60,000 nucleotides of DNA from Owenia fusiformis (Eukaryota; Annelida; Polychaeta; Sabellida; Oweniidae): the NCBI GenBank assembly GCA_903813345.2, contig CAIIXF020000012.1, forward strand, positions 16,984,020-17,044,019, read 5' to 3'. The translations under genes and the position numbers were made by a program. This document shows, in pieces, positions 22,551 to 33,787 of this stretch; positions within the stretch are counted from its first letter, which is position 1; each line of letters starts with the position of its first letter. The notes beneath the pieces were generated by a model that ran no database searches, had not been told where the DNA came from, and was given only the letters and a program-made list of their open reading frames with translations.

Positions 22551-24299
22551 ATGGATCGTATTAAAACAGAAAATCATGATCAACAGACATTGATTGAACC
22601 AATTAGATGTATCAAACAAGAAACCAATGATTCATCCGATGATTCTAATGATGCAATCTGCTTTAGTAAACTCAGTAATGGTTATACCGATAGTAAACAA
22701 AGATTATATGATGATTCTTGTCAATCACGTGTCATATCAGAAACAACTACAAATACTGGAGATGAAGTTCATCTTGAAATTAAAGAAGTTGTTGTCAAAC
22801 CAGAAATTGGATATTTTGATGGTGATAACGTCTATGCTGTCACCTTTGATGACTCTACTGGAGGAAAACAATTCAAATATGAACACTGTGAGAAAGTTTT
22901 CAATCAACAACTTCATTTCAAAAACCAGACAAAGACTCATAAAGGGGAGAAATCATTTGACAGTGAAGAAAAACAATTATCGGAACTCAAAGAAAAACCT
23001 TTTAAATGTAAACATTGTGAGAAAAGTTTCCAACATCATTGCAGATTTAAAGAACATTCTGTCACACATACGGAGGAAAAAAATTTCAAATGTGAATTTT
23101 GTAAAAAACATTTTAAACGTAAAAGTGACTTGAAAAGACATAGTTCTATTCATACAAATTGGAAACCATTCAAATGTAATATTTGTGAAAAAAGTTTTTT
23201 TCACAAATATAAATTGAATGTCCATATGCTGAGACTTCATTCTGAAACTGGCGAGGGTTCATTCAAATGTTTACTTTGTGATCAGTTGTTTTCAGACAAG
23301 GGTGTGCTGAATTTACATATGGAGATTCATACTGAAAACAGAGCATTCAAATGTGAACATTGTAACGCGTATTTTCAAAAAGAGAGCTCATTGACTGTTC
23401 ACATGAAAATGCATACTGGAGGTAAATCAGTTAAGTGTACCAAGTGTGAAATATGTTTTACGCGAAAAAACAATATGTATGCCCATATCCGGCGGGTTCA
23501 TAATCGTGAGAAAATTATCTCCAAAAAACAAAAATTGAATGAACAGTTAAGGTTACACATTGAAGAAAAGCAATTTAAATGTGAATTCTGTGGGAAAATA
23601 TTCCCAAAAAAACGAAATTTGGATGAACATTTTGAGACACATAGTAAAGAAAAACAAGTCAAAAGTGAGCAGACAGTACACTTTCAGCAACAAAGTAACT
23701 TGAAGAAAAGTCCGAAATTATCCAGTGAAGAAACACAATTATCTGAACTCAAGGAAACACCTTTAAAATGTAAAAATTGTGGGAAACGCTTTAAATATGA
23801 TTGCAAATTGAAAATACATTCTCTTGTCCATACGGAGGAAAAAGATTTCAAATGCGAATTTTGTAAAAAACATTTTAAACGTAAAAGTGACTTGAAAAGA
23901 CATAGTTCTATTCATACAAATTGGAAACCATTCAAATGTAATATGTGTGAAAAAAGTTTTTTTCACAAATATAAATTGAATGTCCATATGGAGAGAATTC
24001 ATACTGCTACTGGCGAGGGTTCATTCAAATGTTTACTCTGTGATCAGTTGTTTTCTGACAAAGGTATGCTTAATATACATATGGAGATTCATACTGAAAA
24101 CAAAGCATTCAAATGTGAACATTGCAATGAGTATTTTCAAAAAAATAGCTTGTTGACTGTTCACATGAAAATGCATACTGGAGGTAAACCAGTTAAGTGT
24201 ACCAAGTGTGAAAAATGTTTTACTCGAAAATACAATATGTATGTCCATATCCGACGGGTTCATAATCGTGAGAAAATTATCTCAAAAAGCAAAAATTGA
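22551..24299 (+). CDS. C2H2 zinc-finger protein, internally duplicated
   Basis: Probable nuclear transcription factor, 582 residues from the second ATG. I prefer 22551 over the ATG at 22542 because it has A at -3 and G at +4 and begins MDR like its paralogs. The acidic N-terminus has IKTE, IKQE and VKPE motifs (SUMO consensus), the last in the family context VKPEIGY. After one degenerate finger (Cys to Tyr, His to Gln) come about 14 recognisable fingers in two halves. A block of six fingers starting near 22983 is repeated starting near 23745 (762 bp, 254 residues), with very similar helices (for example KRKSDLKRH and HKYKLNVH in both). The second copy is cut short by a frameshift just before the stop. 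Fingers lack the EKCF signature more often than in neighbouring genes, so this is a divergent member. Confidence 0.9.
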   Translation: MDRIKTENHDQQTLIEPIRCIKQETNDSSDDSNDAICFSKLSNGYTDSKQRLYDDSCQSRVISETTTNTGDEVHLEIKEVVVKPEIGYFDGDNVYAVTFDDSTGGKQFKYEHCEKVFNQQLHFKNQTKTHKGEKSFDSEEKQLSELKEKPFKCKHCEKSFQHHCRFKEHSVTHTEEKNFKCEFCKKHFKRKSDLKRHSSIHTNWKPFKCNICEKSFFHKYKLNVHMLRLHSETGEGSFKCLLCDQLFSDKGVLNLHMEIHTENRAFKCEHCNAYFQKESSLTVHMKMHTGGKSVKCTKCEICFTRKNNMYAHIRRVHNREKIISKKQKLNEQLRLHIEEKQFKCEFCGKIFPKKRNLDEHFETHSKEKQVKSEQTVHFQQQSNLKKSPKLSSEETQLSELKETPLKCKNCGKRFKYDCKLKIHSLVHTEEKDFKCEFCKKHFKRKSDLKRHSSIHTNWKPFKCNMCEKSFFHKYKLNVHMERIHTATGEGSFKCLLCDQLFSDKGMLNIHMEIHTENKAFKCEHCNEYFQKNSLLTVHMKMHTGGKPVKCTKCEKCFTRKYNMYVHIRRVHNREKIISKSKN

Positions 24300-24385
24300 A
24301 TGAACTTTTAAGCCTAAGGATACACAATGAAGAAAAGCAATTTAAACGTCATAGTAAAGTAAAATAAGTCAGAAGTGAACAACAT
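24287..24385 (+). pseudogene. relic finger sequence after the 22551 stop
   Basis: Sequence past the TGA matches the segment following the first six-finger block (about 23520-23660). Where the first copy reads ATCTCCAAAAAACAAAAATTG, the second is one base shorter in the A-run (ATCTCAAAAAGCAAAAATTG), which creates the stop. Downstream, CAATGAAGAAAAGCAATTTAA is still recognisable and a finger has been deleted. Confidence 0.75.
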
Positions 24386-24607
24386 TTTGATTCAAATGTC
24401 TGCTTTTAAATAATTTCAAACAATGCACTCTTGTTTGTTTCCCTCCCACATCAAAATAACTTGAAGAATTATTTAGAGTTGATGTTTTATTTTATTGTTT
24501 TAAAGTAGTGCTTCTGTTGTTCTAGGGAAGAAAATATTTACATTTAAATTTTGTAAAAAGCTATGACACAAAACATGTTAAAACGAATGAATGGTCTTTT
24601 TCAGAGC

Positions 24608-24613
24608 AATAAA
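24608..24613 (+). terminator. candidate polyadenylation signal AATAAA
   Basis: AATAAA about 310 bp after the stop of the 22551 gene; another is at 24676-24681. Consistent with a short 3' UTR, unproven. Confidence 0.4.
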
Positions 24614-24689
24614 ATTTGGTGCCCTTTGATTTAAATTGTCAGAGCCCATGATTGTACTAAATAATATCTTGAATTAATAAAGTATATAC

Positions 24690-27671
24690 TGAGAAAATTA
24701 TGTCCTTCATTAGTGGAGACAACATCCTCTTTTATATACCCCTTGAAAAATCTGATTAACCAAAACGTTGGCTGTAGGTTAAGAGGAAGTTGCCAACTTG
24801 GGACGCTGGGACTGTATACATGTACGTAGTACCATGAACGTGGATCGATTTTCGTTCCTTTGTCGTCTTTGATAGTGAGTTGATTTTATAAACTTGTAAC
24901 TTTATCCTTTTTTGATTGCCAGTCATGTTTTTTGCACTTAGTTAGCAACACCAGCACAAGACAAAACGTTGAGTTAAAATACCAACAAAAAAGGAAAATG
25001 ATGTGAAAGCCATAAATACCACATGCCATAAATACCACATGCATCGATACGGATCAACAGTTCTCTTCATCTGTTCACAGAAACTAGTAGACTACACCAC
25101 AAAAACGATGACATACATTTTATTTTTGGAGTGATGTATTCAATTTGCAACTGTTTAAGGAATTATGTTTGATAATTTGGTTTTAAAAATTTGCAATTTT
25201 CAGAGTTGAATTACTCAATCTGATTATCCCTTGGAACTAAGTTTGTTGGGATGTAGAGAAGCCTTCCACCCGTCCATCAAATAATTCAAATTATAAATCA
25301 AATGGCATTTATCTGATTTATTTCATTTTAAAACTTTTATGGCCATTTATAGAAATATGGCTGCGCAATTCAAAATGGCTGCCATTTGTCGCAATGAAAA
25401 ACAATTGAGTCTTTGATATTACACAAAAATTGGTTGTTAAAGTCAATTCAGATTTTAAAGCCAAGTGTCTTATGGGCATAGGACCACTGCTGGAGAAGAA
25501 AAGGTAAATGTATCTGATCTTCGATAACTCCAATACCACACCGGAATAGCCTTGACAACGGTAAAGTCAGATGACGCTGTCACAAATGGCGGACATTACC
25601 GTCGCTTCAATTAGATTTAAAGTGTGCGCCTGACCCGGCTACGTATAGCACGGAGTTTATACTGGCGGATTAGACTAGTTCATTTTTTATATGTGTGTGA
25701 AAGCTTTCTCTTATTTGCGTTTTTTCGTTTAGTACGGTTTTGTTATAATTGCCGAGGTCATATAACCGGGATAAAACAATGATTATCGTTGACTGCCCAC
25801 ACACAAAACATACGTTGAGTGAACAGTGTTATTACAAACAACAGGCTTTAGAATACAAAGCGTAGTGTGATAATAAGCTGTACACTACCACTGCTGCATG
25901 TACATATTACTAATTTACTAGGGGTCCCAAAGAGTGGATAGGGAGGTTGTGTTTGTCACTTTTAAATTTTACATTTCAAAATTGTCATTTTACATGGCAT
26001 AATTTGTTGGTTTCATTCGTTTAGCAAATCAAAACATTGTAAAACAATAAATTGCCTGTTACGTACAATCAATTTTGTTCAGTTTTGATTAGTTGTCAGA
26101 ATAAAGTTACGTTCATCTGAATCCATGTATCAAAACAAAAATCCTATTTTCACTTCAAAATACTTCAGTGAGATGAAGGCTCGGAATTGTCACATGCAAT
26201 AACTTATTGTCGTATTCGTTATTTTATCCACAGTCAGAGAGAATGTTTCTGGCGAAATTCTGGGACTTCAAATACTTTTAGGTATAAATATAGTTCCAGA
26301 GCAGTTCGAAGAACTGCGTATTAGATGTCCGTGATTTTATCTTCTCAATAGTAGCATTTAGTCGCACATTTGATGCCAGGTCACCTTGTCGCGTACCTCT
26401 TGGGGAACCCCACATTTATGTATGTACTCATGGAAGTAAATTCCCCGGTGTAGCCGAGAGCCACAAACTTTTCAACAGGTTCGAAATGACCAATTTCTCT
26501 CATATATACTCTAAATATTTTATTATTTAGCACCTACAAAGTATTGCTAATAACCATATGTAATTTCAATAAGGAAACTTATCTGGCTACATATAAATTC
26601 AATATCAACACTAGCTGTTCTCTCAACACGTCCTGGCTTACCTTGTGGTGACAAACCCTGGATTTTCGCTATTTATAGTTTATCAACACCTGGACGCATG
26701 CGCATTTTATAGTTTATCGGGCACTTTAATACTCATTGTACAGTTAAACATTTTCTACCATCGAAATAAAGTCTTTACTTTAACCGATGAAAATGGAATA
26801 CGGGACAATGGACACTGTAATTACCATATGCCATCAGTTCCCAGTTCCTCTCTCCCAAACTTACTTCTCCATTCGTACGCCGAGTCCCCATATCGCTTCA
26901 CTGAATATAGTTCTTATTTTATCTCTTAATGTGATTTTATACAATAAATGAAAAAGAATGGTGGTCGGCAGTTGACTTCCAATACCTTGAAAGGTGGGAG
27001 TGTTAACTTTGAGAATTAGCCATTTTTACAGAGGTACAAGTACTGTTTAGGCTAATTTAAAATTTTTACTGTGAATGTATATAAACATGTTATGAGTTTC
27101 AAACATTTCTGCAAATATCTGTAACCATGGCAACAAACAATCTGACACGTAACATGTTTTAACCATTTGCAATGATTTACAAAGTGGTGACTTTTTGTCA
27201 TTTTAATGGCTTGTTGCAATTGTAATTGCAACCACAGAGTGACATTTTGTCATGTAAGTGTCTCTTTACATATTCGCATTGAGAGCTTCTTCGATGTCTA
27301 CAAAATATATTCACCAATTCATATGTCATAAGCTATTGCAGCAAGGCTTTTGATTCATGGGCAAAGCTAGCTGCAGGCAAAAATTTTTTGAACCGTTTTT
27401 CCACAAAAAAATTAAAAAAATATATTTATTGATGTTTTTTGCTCTAGTGAGGCTATTGGATTACCCCTTGTACTTTTGCTTGTCTCTCCATCTGTCAAAA
27501 TTGGAATTTCTCATTGTTTTAACTAATGCCCATATTCATTGCATATGCGAAACTCAAATACATTTTTCGAGAAAGATTTTAACCTGTATGGCTTATATTG
27601 TTGTCTATTTTTCACATTTTATCAATTTGCTTTAAATGTACAATATTATACAAATAGTGACTGTCATTGAG
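24690..27671. other. no gene seen
   Basis: About 3 kb with only short unconvincing ORFs. The one recognisable part is 25545-25612, a copy of the terminal sequence of the 27672-29235 element (ACAACGG ... TGTCACAAATGGCGGACAT), here without a nearby partner. Confidence 0.5.
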
Positions 27672-29235
27672 CACACCAGAATAGCCTGACAACGGTCATG
27701 TCAGATACCGTTGTCACAAATGGCGGACATAACCGTCGTTTCAACTTTTTAATCACTTGGTCCTCGTTTTATGGGACATAATCGTCGCTAATTCTGTGCA
27801 TGTATTAAGCTCTTGTGATGATGTATTTATGAAATCCTAATTTAAAATCAAAATCTGGGGTCGTGAATCGCCACAACTATAGCGTCTTCGATATCGTCAA
27901 TGACAACGAAATCTGAATTTGAAATAATTTACAAAGACAACGGCATATGGTACAGATGTGACAACGGACTATGGTGGACGTTATTGCATTGGAACATAGG
28001 AAAATGACAACGGTAAATACTAAATAGACACTTTACCGTTTTCTTTATATATACCGTTGTCAATCCGATTTTACGTTACATTTGACCCGCACCTTCCGTT
28101 GTCATTTATACAGTATCAGTTATCATGTGTCATATTTCGATTGTTAAAATCAAAGCCTTTATTTCGATGGTACACTCCCCTCTATAATTTTGGCATCCTT
28201 AGATCCCCCATACATTGAAGTACGTGTTAAAGCCTCTTTACGTTTGAAATTTTATTTACTTAACTTGCGATGAAATAACTTGTAATATTGATGGAACTGT
28301 AACTTGACTTTATTTCCAACACCTCCAAATTTTCCCAATTTTTCTGCAATTACAATAGGTCGAAAATTGATGATAAATTTGATGGATTTTTGAAAATCGT
28401 CATCCCCATGTTGCATGTAAACCAATGGGAAATGATGTGTTTGGGGCAAATCAGAAATAATGATAAATATTCAGTAAAAGATTCAGCAAAAATATTTTTG
28501 TATAGAAAATTGAATTGTCTAACTTTTTTGTACACAAAGTGTATTGTTTACTTGATGAATACTTAAGTTACAGAGCTTCAAAGTCACTTTTGAAAATCAT
28601 TCTTCGCCTCCTGTGTTATTTCAATGGGAGAGGTTTTTTGAAAAACAATTTTGACTTTAAAGACCTATACCTTTGTTGAACCTTTGTTAAATAAAGTTTA
28701 GCCTACTTAAAATTGTATTTTTGCAAGGACTCGGGTGGATGGATATTCTGTCATATAACGTGCGGCAAACCTACCATTTCCTATTGGTTACATGGGAATG
28801 TCGATTTTCACAAATTTATCATCAATTTTTCGACCTATTGTAATTGAGGAAAAAATTGGGAAAATTTGGAGGTATTGAAAATAAAGTCAAGTTACGTTTC
28901 CATTTATATTTAAAAAATGAGAAAATTTGGAGGTATTGGAAATAAGGTCAAATTACGTGTCCATCAATAGTATAAGTGTTTTCATCGCAGGCTAAGTAAA
29001 TAAAATTCAAAGGTAAAGAGACTTTCACACGTAGTTCAAGGGGGGAGCTAAGGTTGCCAAACTTATAGAGGGGAGTGTAGAACATATTAACTCTATGATC
29101 AGTAGAAAAACACAGAGTGATAGCTGTACCAAAGGAATTTGATGCAGTCGCTCTATTAAACATACAGTTCATGAAAATCTAATTTGATCGACGGTTATGT
29201 CCGCCATTTGTGACAACGGTATCTGACTTTACCGT
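27672..29235. mobile_element. 1.56-kb inverted-repeat element with ACAACGG motifs
   Basis: The left end (27672-27745) and right end (29165-29232) match in reverse complement over TCAGATACCGTTGTCACAAA and beyond (ATGGCGGACATAACCGTCG). Further in, 28140-28410 pairs with 28780-29085, so the element largely folds back. Octamers GACAACGG/CCGTTGTC recur in it (about 27692, 27713, 27933, 27961, 28004, 28063, 28095, 29210). No coding sequence. Exact ends and TSD were not resolved. Confidence 0.7.
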
Positions 29236-29800
29236 GTAAATTATTTCCCCGAGGTAATATCCTCTAAAGTATACTTTTCCCGAAGCCGCAGGCTGAGGGA
29301 ATGGTACATTTAAAAAGATATTCCCAAGGGGAAATCATTTACACTATTGCTTGAATTAAGGCAGTCACTATACCCAATATTGATTTGTCATTTCAGCAAG
29401 ACATCCAGGCCCTGAGAGCCCCAAGTCCATATTTTTGTAAGCATTAAAACCCGTGACGTCATGATATGCTCGACAGAAGTTTTATTTATATTTTCATATT
29501 GAATATCTGTTGGAGGAAAATTTATATAAATAGATGTCAATGAAATGAATCATGAACAATGAAAATCAAGCAAATAAGTCAACATGAGCATTGTTGATTT
29601 CTGTGAAATGGTTATGAACTACAAGAAATATACCCCAACGTGGTAGCAGTCCCCATAAAATGCTAAATAGATTCGGTGAACTTTTCCAAAGGCCTTGAAA
29701 TGCCACACATATATTCACCTTTGAACTTGAGATGACGGCCCATAAATATTTATTTTACCTCATGTTACGTAATTATGGGTCGCCTTGTGTCTTACATGTG
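29236..29800. other. no gene seen
   Basis: AT-rich intergenic sequence between a mobile element and a short tandem repeat; nothing recognised. Confidence 0.45.
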
Positions 29801-30146
29801 TTAAAACGCCAAATATTAAGATAATGACCTTGGAATGACCATGACCTTAGGTCACCTCCAAGGGTCACAGCAGCCCCTAAGGTCCTTAAAACGCCAAATA
29901 CTTAGATATTGAACTTAAAAAGACCTTGACCCATAAACATGTGTCGACAAGGGTTACAGCAGCCCCAATGACCTTAATCACCAAATACCTAGATACTGAC
30001 CTTTGAACTAGAAATTACCCTGACCTCAGATCACCTATTCATTGGTCGTCAAGAGTCACAACATAACGAAATGCATTAAAACAGATCAATTATCTTAAAA
30101 AGCCAAATACAGTACCTAGATATTGACCTTTAACCTTGAAATGACC
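29801..30146 (+). repeat. four imperfect tandem units rich in TGACCT/AGGTCA
   Basis: Units start CCAAATA-(C)TTAGATA or CCTAGATA and continue TGACCTT-GAAC. Starts are near 29805, 29890, 29979 and 30103, so unit length varies from about 85 to 124 bp. Several AGGTCA or TGACCT hexamers are included, for example AGGTCACCTCCAAGGGTCAC. Confidence 0.65.
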
Positions 30147-30683
30147 GTTTTGGGCTTATTTCTGTCGTTATTAGAGCACTTTAAGCCCGAATCCAGTACT
30201 TGAATCCCTAATTTTATAACTTCATTACGCAGGATGCCCACTTTTGTAAGAAATCATTTGTGGGAGTTCAGAAAGAACTTTTATAAGCAAGTAGGCCTCG
30301 TTATACAATATTAAACACACACATATGTACGATTATTTTGTACATCTTCCTTTTTTCATTATCTCATATCACTAGCTATTTATTTGCCATCTTAGTGGGC
30401 AATATCACATTCTCTGTATATACTTAAAATAAAATAGTATATGGACAACGTCAGTGTTAAGCTACATGGCCAAAATGCTTTTTCTGGCTTGTGAGACAAT
30501 ATTGTGAGACGTTCTCAAATGAGTGCATAACGTGTTTCCGAAATAGTTTTATAATAGAAATATGTCAATGATAAAAACAGGTATTAATTTATACCTTAAG
30601 TATTAATTTATACTTTAAAAATGCATCAGAAATTGATTGCTCAATCATAGGCCAATATTCTCACTCATAGAAAGATTTTGAGA
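30147..30683. other. no gene seen; 3' flank of the GPCR gene
   Basis: AT-rich sequence downstream (on the minus strand) of the GPCR stop codon, presumably including its 3' UTR. No clear regulatory element. Confidence 0.45.
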
Positions 30684-31766
30684 CTACACTACGGTTTCTA
30701 TTTGAGCTACATTTACTGTCTCAATGTTTTGACTTCCAGGTGCTCCTCGAGTTCCCCGATTTTGTGAAGTAGGGAACACTTGGTTCTTTCGCTTAAACAT
30801 TGATATCAGCTCGCTTCTAAACTTACGTGTGCACACTGAGTAAAGAACAACATTTACGGCACAGTTAGCGTACGCGGCCACAACAGCATATATCGCCAAT
30901 ACAAGAAGTTGGACCTCCGCTTCGATATTGCCCTCGCTCTGGAGTCGAAATAAATCCGGATAAACGAATTGATAAACAGCAGTTGGTGTTACTGCTGCGA
31001 CGAGGAATACGCTGATGGCGAACATAACGGCCGTCATTGAAGTCATCTTGGTTTGGCTGCCGCCTTGGATCATACGCATGCGTTTGTACCTCGCCACCAA
31101 CAGCATAGCGATGATGAAGATATTGCAGCCCGTGACGCCAATGACAGGAATCAGTACGAACACGCAGAAATCAATCCAGGGGAAAACAATAATTGCAAAG
31201 TGATAATGGTCATTCTGGATGCTGACATCACAGGACAACAGTTCTGTATTGTTAGACCCCTGTGTAGATTCATACGTGATGAAGAAATGAAAGTTAATGA
31301 CAGCAAGAAAGCAACCGAAGAAGATAGCTACACAGTATATCCTCAGCCGAGTGAAATAGATCCGTACTTTATGGGGGACACCAACTGCAACGGCTCGTTC
31401 TATTGCCACTAACATCACCAACCAAGCGGAAAAATCTGTGAAAAGATAATTAAAGAATCGATATGCTTTACAGTACGCACTGGAGGTGCCGGTGAAATCT
31501 TTCCCTGTGATGAACATAAGGACATATCTAGTCGGGCCAATCAACAGACAAAGTATGTCTGAGATACTCAGCAATAAGAGAATCTGGCTAGTTGGAGAAT
31601 CCCGATAACGTCGACGTCTCAAAACAACGATGTTGAGTATATTTCCTAAAATCCCAAATACCATAAAAACTGGTAAAGAAATACGCCAAACTTTCACGGC
31701 TGTTCTGTATTGAAAAAAATCTTCCAATCGTTCCACGTGACCACTCGTATTAGTACTAGTATTCAT
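30684..31766 (-). CDS. class A (rhodopsin-like) GPCR, peptide-receptor type
   Basis: Plasma-membrane seven-helix receptor, 360 residues, single uninterrupted exon. The N-terminus has two N-glycosylation sequons (N2, N6). TM1 (about 29-50) has the GN pair; TM2 (61-84) has the conserved Asp (LSISD, D70). C99 before TM3 and C179 in loop 2 can form the usual disulfide. The DRY box is ER-A (E123-R124-A125). TM6 lacks the usual CWxP Trp but keeps Pro261. The TM7 NPxxY box is N305-V-V-L-Y309, with Pro replaced by Val. The basic segment CTRKFRSEL marks helix 8. Two altered switches (ERA, NVxxY) are typical of divergent invertebrate peptide-type receptors; ligand and coupling are unknown. No neighbouring gene suggests a role. 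Confidence 0.93.
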   Translation of the reverse strand: MNTSTNTSGHVERLEDFFQYRTAVKVWRISLPVFMVFGILGNILNIVVLRRRRYRDSPTSQILLLLSISDILCLLIGPTRYVLMFITGKDFTGTSSAYCKAYRFFNYLFTDFSAWLVMLVAIERAVAVGVPHKVRIYFTRLRIYCVAIFFGCFLAVINFHFFITYESTQGSNNTELLSCDVSIQNDHYHFAIIVFPWIDFCVFVLIPVIGVTGCNIFIIAMLLVARYKRMRMIQGGSQTKMTSMTAVMFAISVFLVAAVTPTAVYQFVYPDLFRLQSEGNIEAEVQLLVLAIYAVVAAYANCAVNVVLYSVCTRKFRSELISMFKRKNQVFPTSQNRGTRGAPGSQNIETVNVAQIETVV

Positions 31767-33376
31767 TATTGTAACAATTGGTTCTGCTATTACCGACTCT
31801 ATTCTTAGACTGATCTGATGCTGCGTCGGTAAATGTGATGATACTTATAGTATATTCCCCGTCGCATGCAAAAATATTTTATCTATTACTCCACACCCTA
31901 TATATAAATGTGTATATAAAACAGCAGTATGCTTGACAAAAAAACACAATCCACGATTCAATTATTTTAATTTAATAAATATATTCATCCAATATTTAAA
32001 TGTTTTCGAAGCATGTAAAGCAGGTTTGTAAAATGATGTATTTCAACAACGGGCAGGGCTACAGTACCTCCTCGCACGCAGAGCGGAAAGTCACAAGATG
32101 GCCCAAGCATAGGACAAGCCGAGCACGGCGAGGATATGATGACACGAAAAAATATAATGGACATACATGTAATATGGATCTGCCCGTGATTGAAAAATTA
32201 AAAAATATCCCGGCTGTTTTAAGAAACATATTCTCGATATCATTACTACATGTACTAGGCTACAATGACACACAGATAATAGGTACTTTAAATAGATCAT
32301 GGGATTTTAATTTATTTTCCTGGACAATTATTCTGAAGTCAACGGCTAGATGTAATAGTTAAGGTCGGGGTAGTTATAAGAAATTTACACCAAACAGGAA
32401 AGGAAAACCCCATGTGGATTTTAGATTTTTGAATTTTTTGAAGTAAGATAACAGATATCCTGCTTTGATCTACAGTCAGTTGTACCATAGATCTCGGCCT
32501 GATTCTTTAGTAGTAGAATCAGTAGCTCAGTTGATATTCTTTAAGCCTATGAGATCCTACTACAAAACGAGCGTTATTCATAAAGCCAACGTAGGCCTTA
32601 CGACGACGTATCGTATTGCGGAAACTAATTTTGTATTAATTTCATAGCAAGCGTAACTTTACGATGAACGTAGGGTCCTACGGGTCTCAAAAAATATGTA
32701 CGTAAAGTATCTTCACCGTGTAACTTTACGTACAGTCTTAACATCACTGTTTATTCATACGTTTGGTATTCAATTACCATTAGATTTTGAGAAATACTTA
32801 TTTTAGATATATCGTAATGCGTAAAATGATAAATTTATTTGTCATTTGCTTGACATCTTAAAGTATCTTGCTGGTCCTAAAGATAGATACGAAAATGTCA
32901 TTAATTTTTAGTTGTCCAAGCAAAACAGCAACGTATCTTTCGTATACATTCAACGACGTAGATCATTTTCAAATGCTAATGCGTCATCATTACGTAATAG
33001 AAAGAAAGAACGCATGCACTATCAAAGCCAAAATGGCGTTTGTAGTAAGACTTAGATGTGTGCATCTTTGCAGTTAAACTAAGACGAGAGCGATTGTTCC
33101 GGGGCATTTAATTTTGGAGTTGGTTCAGCGAATTAGTATGGACACAAGTTCCCCAACACGGAAGAACTTTGCCCTTCCACCATTTACACCCAAGTCACAT
33201 TTGTCGTACGGAGGCCGTGCGTCGACCGCAGATCAATTAAATCTTAATTAATTTCTGCGACGAGCGTAGAAAAAGTATTATGTTACAAAAACACCGTCAT
33301 TTAAGTTTAAGAAAAATGTCTTGAATTAATAATTGAATTTCTTTATGAAATTATATAGGCGTTTTGCCCCACCCAT
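31767..33376. other. no gene seen; upstream of the GPCR
   Basis: Contains the presumed 5' region of the minus-strand GPCR gene. The 120-codon plus-strand ORF at 32000-32362 has no domain, no bias and no neighbour support. Repeated TACGTA/CTTTACG motifs occur at about 32.65-32.75 kb. Confidence 0.45.
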
Positions 33377-33729
33377 GGGCCGTCTTGCCCCACTCTCGAC
33401 ATTTGTTTGCCGCCATTGAAAAATCACAGAAGGTAGTCCTAGGCAAGGATAAAACACCATCGTCGGTTCCCACGCTCAATCAATTTTGTGAGAGTGGGGT
33501 AAGACGGAACGAAAATCTACACCTATCGTTGATAGGCTACTGTTCATTAAACATGGGTTTCCTTGAAAATGGTTATAATATTTTACAATGCAGAGCTACT
33601 GAAAATGATTTTAAAATTAATTTATATTATCTATACAGACTATTTCATATCAAAACCGTCTCCCGTGTCAACAGGGTCAACTTTACCAGGCGTTTTGTAA
33701 GACGGAACAGGTGAGGTAAGACGGAACGG
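33377..33729. repeat. short repeats of GTAAGACGGAAC
   Basis: CCGTCTTGCCCCACTCTC (33379-33396) is nearly the reverse complement of GAGAGTGGGGTAAGACGG (33490-33507), and GTAAGACGGAAC recurs near 33700 and 33716. It looks like a fragment of a repeat family; a related GCCCCATGTTCG phrase is near 35.93 kb. Confidence 0.45.
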
Positions 33730-33787
33730 TTGATATTATCTGAAGGAAATCTAAATAAAATGCTCCGATTTGATGTTTTTTCATGTA

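Noticed and set aside
22594-23133. 179-codon overlapping ORF in another frame of the 22551 gene
   Set aside because: Lys/Asn-rich shadow frame of the zinc-finger coding sequence with no features of its own.
31053-31412. Plus-strand ORFs antisense to the GPCR
   Set aside because: Shadow of the strong minus-strand receptor gene; no recognisable protein.
32000-32362. 120-codon plus-strand ORF upstream of the GPCR
   Set aside because: No domain, signal peptide or compositional support; the neighbourhood is non-coding.
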